Shown here: positions 4,593-5,285 of the stretch, piece after piece
How positions within the stretch are numbered: the stretch's first letter is position 1
How the letters are laid out: the number at the start of each line of letters is the position of its first letter
Assembly: GCA_021769025.1 (NCBI GenBank)
Contig: JAETTS010000206.1
Span: 1 to 5,285 of the forward strand
Reading direction: 5' to 3'
DNA: 5,285 bases
DNA from: Enterocloster bolteae
Lineage (GTDB): Bacteria; Bacillota_A; Clostridia; Lachnospirales; Lachnospiraceae
Position numbers and translations under genes: made by a program
Notes under the pieces: model-generated
Seen by the model: only the letters and a program-made list of their open reading frames with translations
Database searches by the model: none
What the model was told of the DNA's origin: nothing

Positions 4593-5285
4593 ATGAAAAT
4601 TATGAAAAAAAAGAACCAATGGATACAAACAAGCTTATGCTTTCTTACAACCATCGCACTCCTTTCCGGCTGCGGAGCCCCTCCCTCATCCCGTTCAGGA
4701 GGAGCACAAGCCACCTACTCAGCAATATCAGCAGAGACAGCCGCAGCTGCAGAAGGAGGTGCCTATGAGGCAGATGCCGCCCCCTGGGACGGCAACCCCT
4801 TCGATGGCGGGGAGGATCCGGGGAATTCTGCCGTTTCCGGTGATTCCTCTATGTCCATGAAATATCAGGCAGCTTATGGCGGCCAGGACTATAACACAGA
4901 GGAATACCGTTATATCTCTGAAAACGGATATAAATCCGTTCTGGAAGAGCCTTTGTCTACCTTCTCCGTAGACGTGGATACAGCCTCTTACAGCAATATC
5001 CGCCGCTTTATCAATTCCGGCCAGGATATTCCCGCGGATGCTGTCCGCATCGAGGAAATGCTCAACTATTTCTCCTACGATTACCCGGAGCCTAAAAGCG
5101 GAGAGCCATTTTCCGTGACTACAGAATATTCAGCCTGCCCCTGGAATGAGGAGAACCACCTTCTGCTCATCGGCCTCCAGGCGCAGGAGATCGATTTTTC
5201 CCGCCGCCCTGCCTCCAACCTGGTATTCCTTCTGGACATATCTGGTTCCATGTATTCAGACGACAAACTGCCCCTGGTGCAGAAA
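4593..5285 (+). CDS. VWA-domain lipoprotein, YfbK-like, 3' end cut by window edge
   Basis: This is a surface-anchored protein with a von Willebrand A domain, which usually binds protein ligands through a metal ion; the ligand is unknown. Of the 231 codons present, residues 1-27 are a lipoprotein signal peptide: KIMKKK, a hydrophobic core, and lipobox LLSGC with C27 as the lipidation site. A low-complexity Gly/Ala/Ser/Asp linker covers about 28-95. The YfbK-type vWF_A region begins near 118 (EEPLSTFSVDVDTASYSNIRR, split as EEPLSTFSVD at 118-127 and VDTASYSNIRR at 128-138) and continues with RIEEMLNYFSYDYPEP (152-167). The VWA domain then starts, with LVFLLDISGSM at 210-220; D215, S217 and S219 form the intact MIDAS DxSxS. 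The remaining VWA domain and any C-terminal domain lie outside. It follows the anti-sigma gene by 151 nt on the same strand. VWA proteins of this type occur next to sigma factors in several phyla, so a shared regulon is reasonable. Confidence 0.9.
   Translation, partial: MKIMKKKNQWIQTSLCFLTTIALLSGCGAPPSSRSGGAQATYSAISAETAAAAEGGAYEADAAPWDGNPFDGGEDPGNSAVSGDSSMSMKYQAAYGGQDYNTEEYRYISENGYKSVLEEPLSTFSVDVDTASYSNIRRFINSGQDIPADAVRIEEMLNYFSYDYPEPKSGEPFSVTTEYSACPWNEENHLLLIGLQAQEIDFSRRPASNLVFLLDISGSMYSDDKLPLVQK

Noticed and set aside
4544..4768. 74-codon plus-strand frame starting before the lipoprotein
   Set aside because: It overlaps the lipoprotein signal peptide in another frame; the lipoprotein frame has the GGAGG site, the lipobox and a conserved domain.

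Overview
The window looks like a chromosomal segment of an anaerobic, low-to-mid GC Firmicute, most likely a clostridium of the Lachnospiraceae type. This rests on strong AGGAGG-like ribosome binding sites, a two-gene SufC/SufB-like iron-sulfur cassette, a compact ECF-like sigma factor overlapping a membrane anti-sigma gene, and a lipoprotein with a von Willebrand A (VWA) domain. The species assignment is inference. No RNA gene, insertion sequence, CRISPR array or phage gene was seen.

Left half (1-2498, minus strand, read right to left). First comes a 322-residue membrane-anchored protein with a short collagen-like Gly-X-Y repeat and a C-terminal coiled coil. After a 71-nt gap without an obvious terminator comes sufC, the ABC-type ATPase of the SUF iron-sulfur assembly machinery. 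One base after the sufC stop codon a SufB/SufD-family scaffold gene begins and runs off the left edge of the window. SufC and the SufB-like protein should form one cytoplasmic complex. The membrane protein may share their transcript, but a functional link is unproven.

Middle (2499-2807). This is a divergent, AT-rich control region. It holds a plausible promoter for each direction, a 31-bp dyad placed exactly between them, and an A/T-only inverted repeat in the presumed leader of the rightward operon.

Right half (2808-5285, plus strand). A sigma-70 family (ECF-like) factor overlaps a single-pass membrane protein by 4 nt. Position and topology make the latter the likely cognate anti-sigma factor. 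After 151 nt a lipoprotein begins, carrying the YfbK-type vWF_A region and the start of a VWA domain with an intact MIDAS motif; it is cut by the right edge. Together these look like an envelope-sensing regulatory module: cytoplasmic sigma factor, membrane anti-sigma with a large outer domain, and a surface lipoprotein that may be an effector or a sensor partner. The parts are recognisable families. The least familiar items are the collagen-like membrane protein next to suf, the non-zinc anti-sigma with its short repeats, and the dyad between the divergent promoters.
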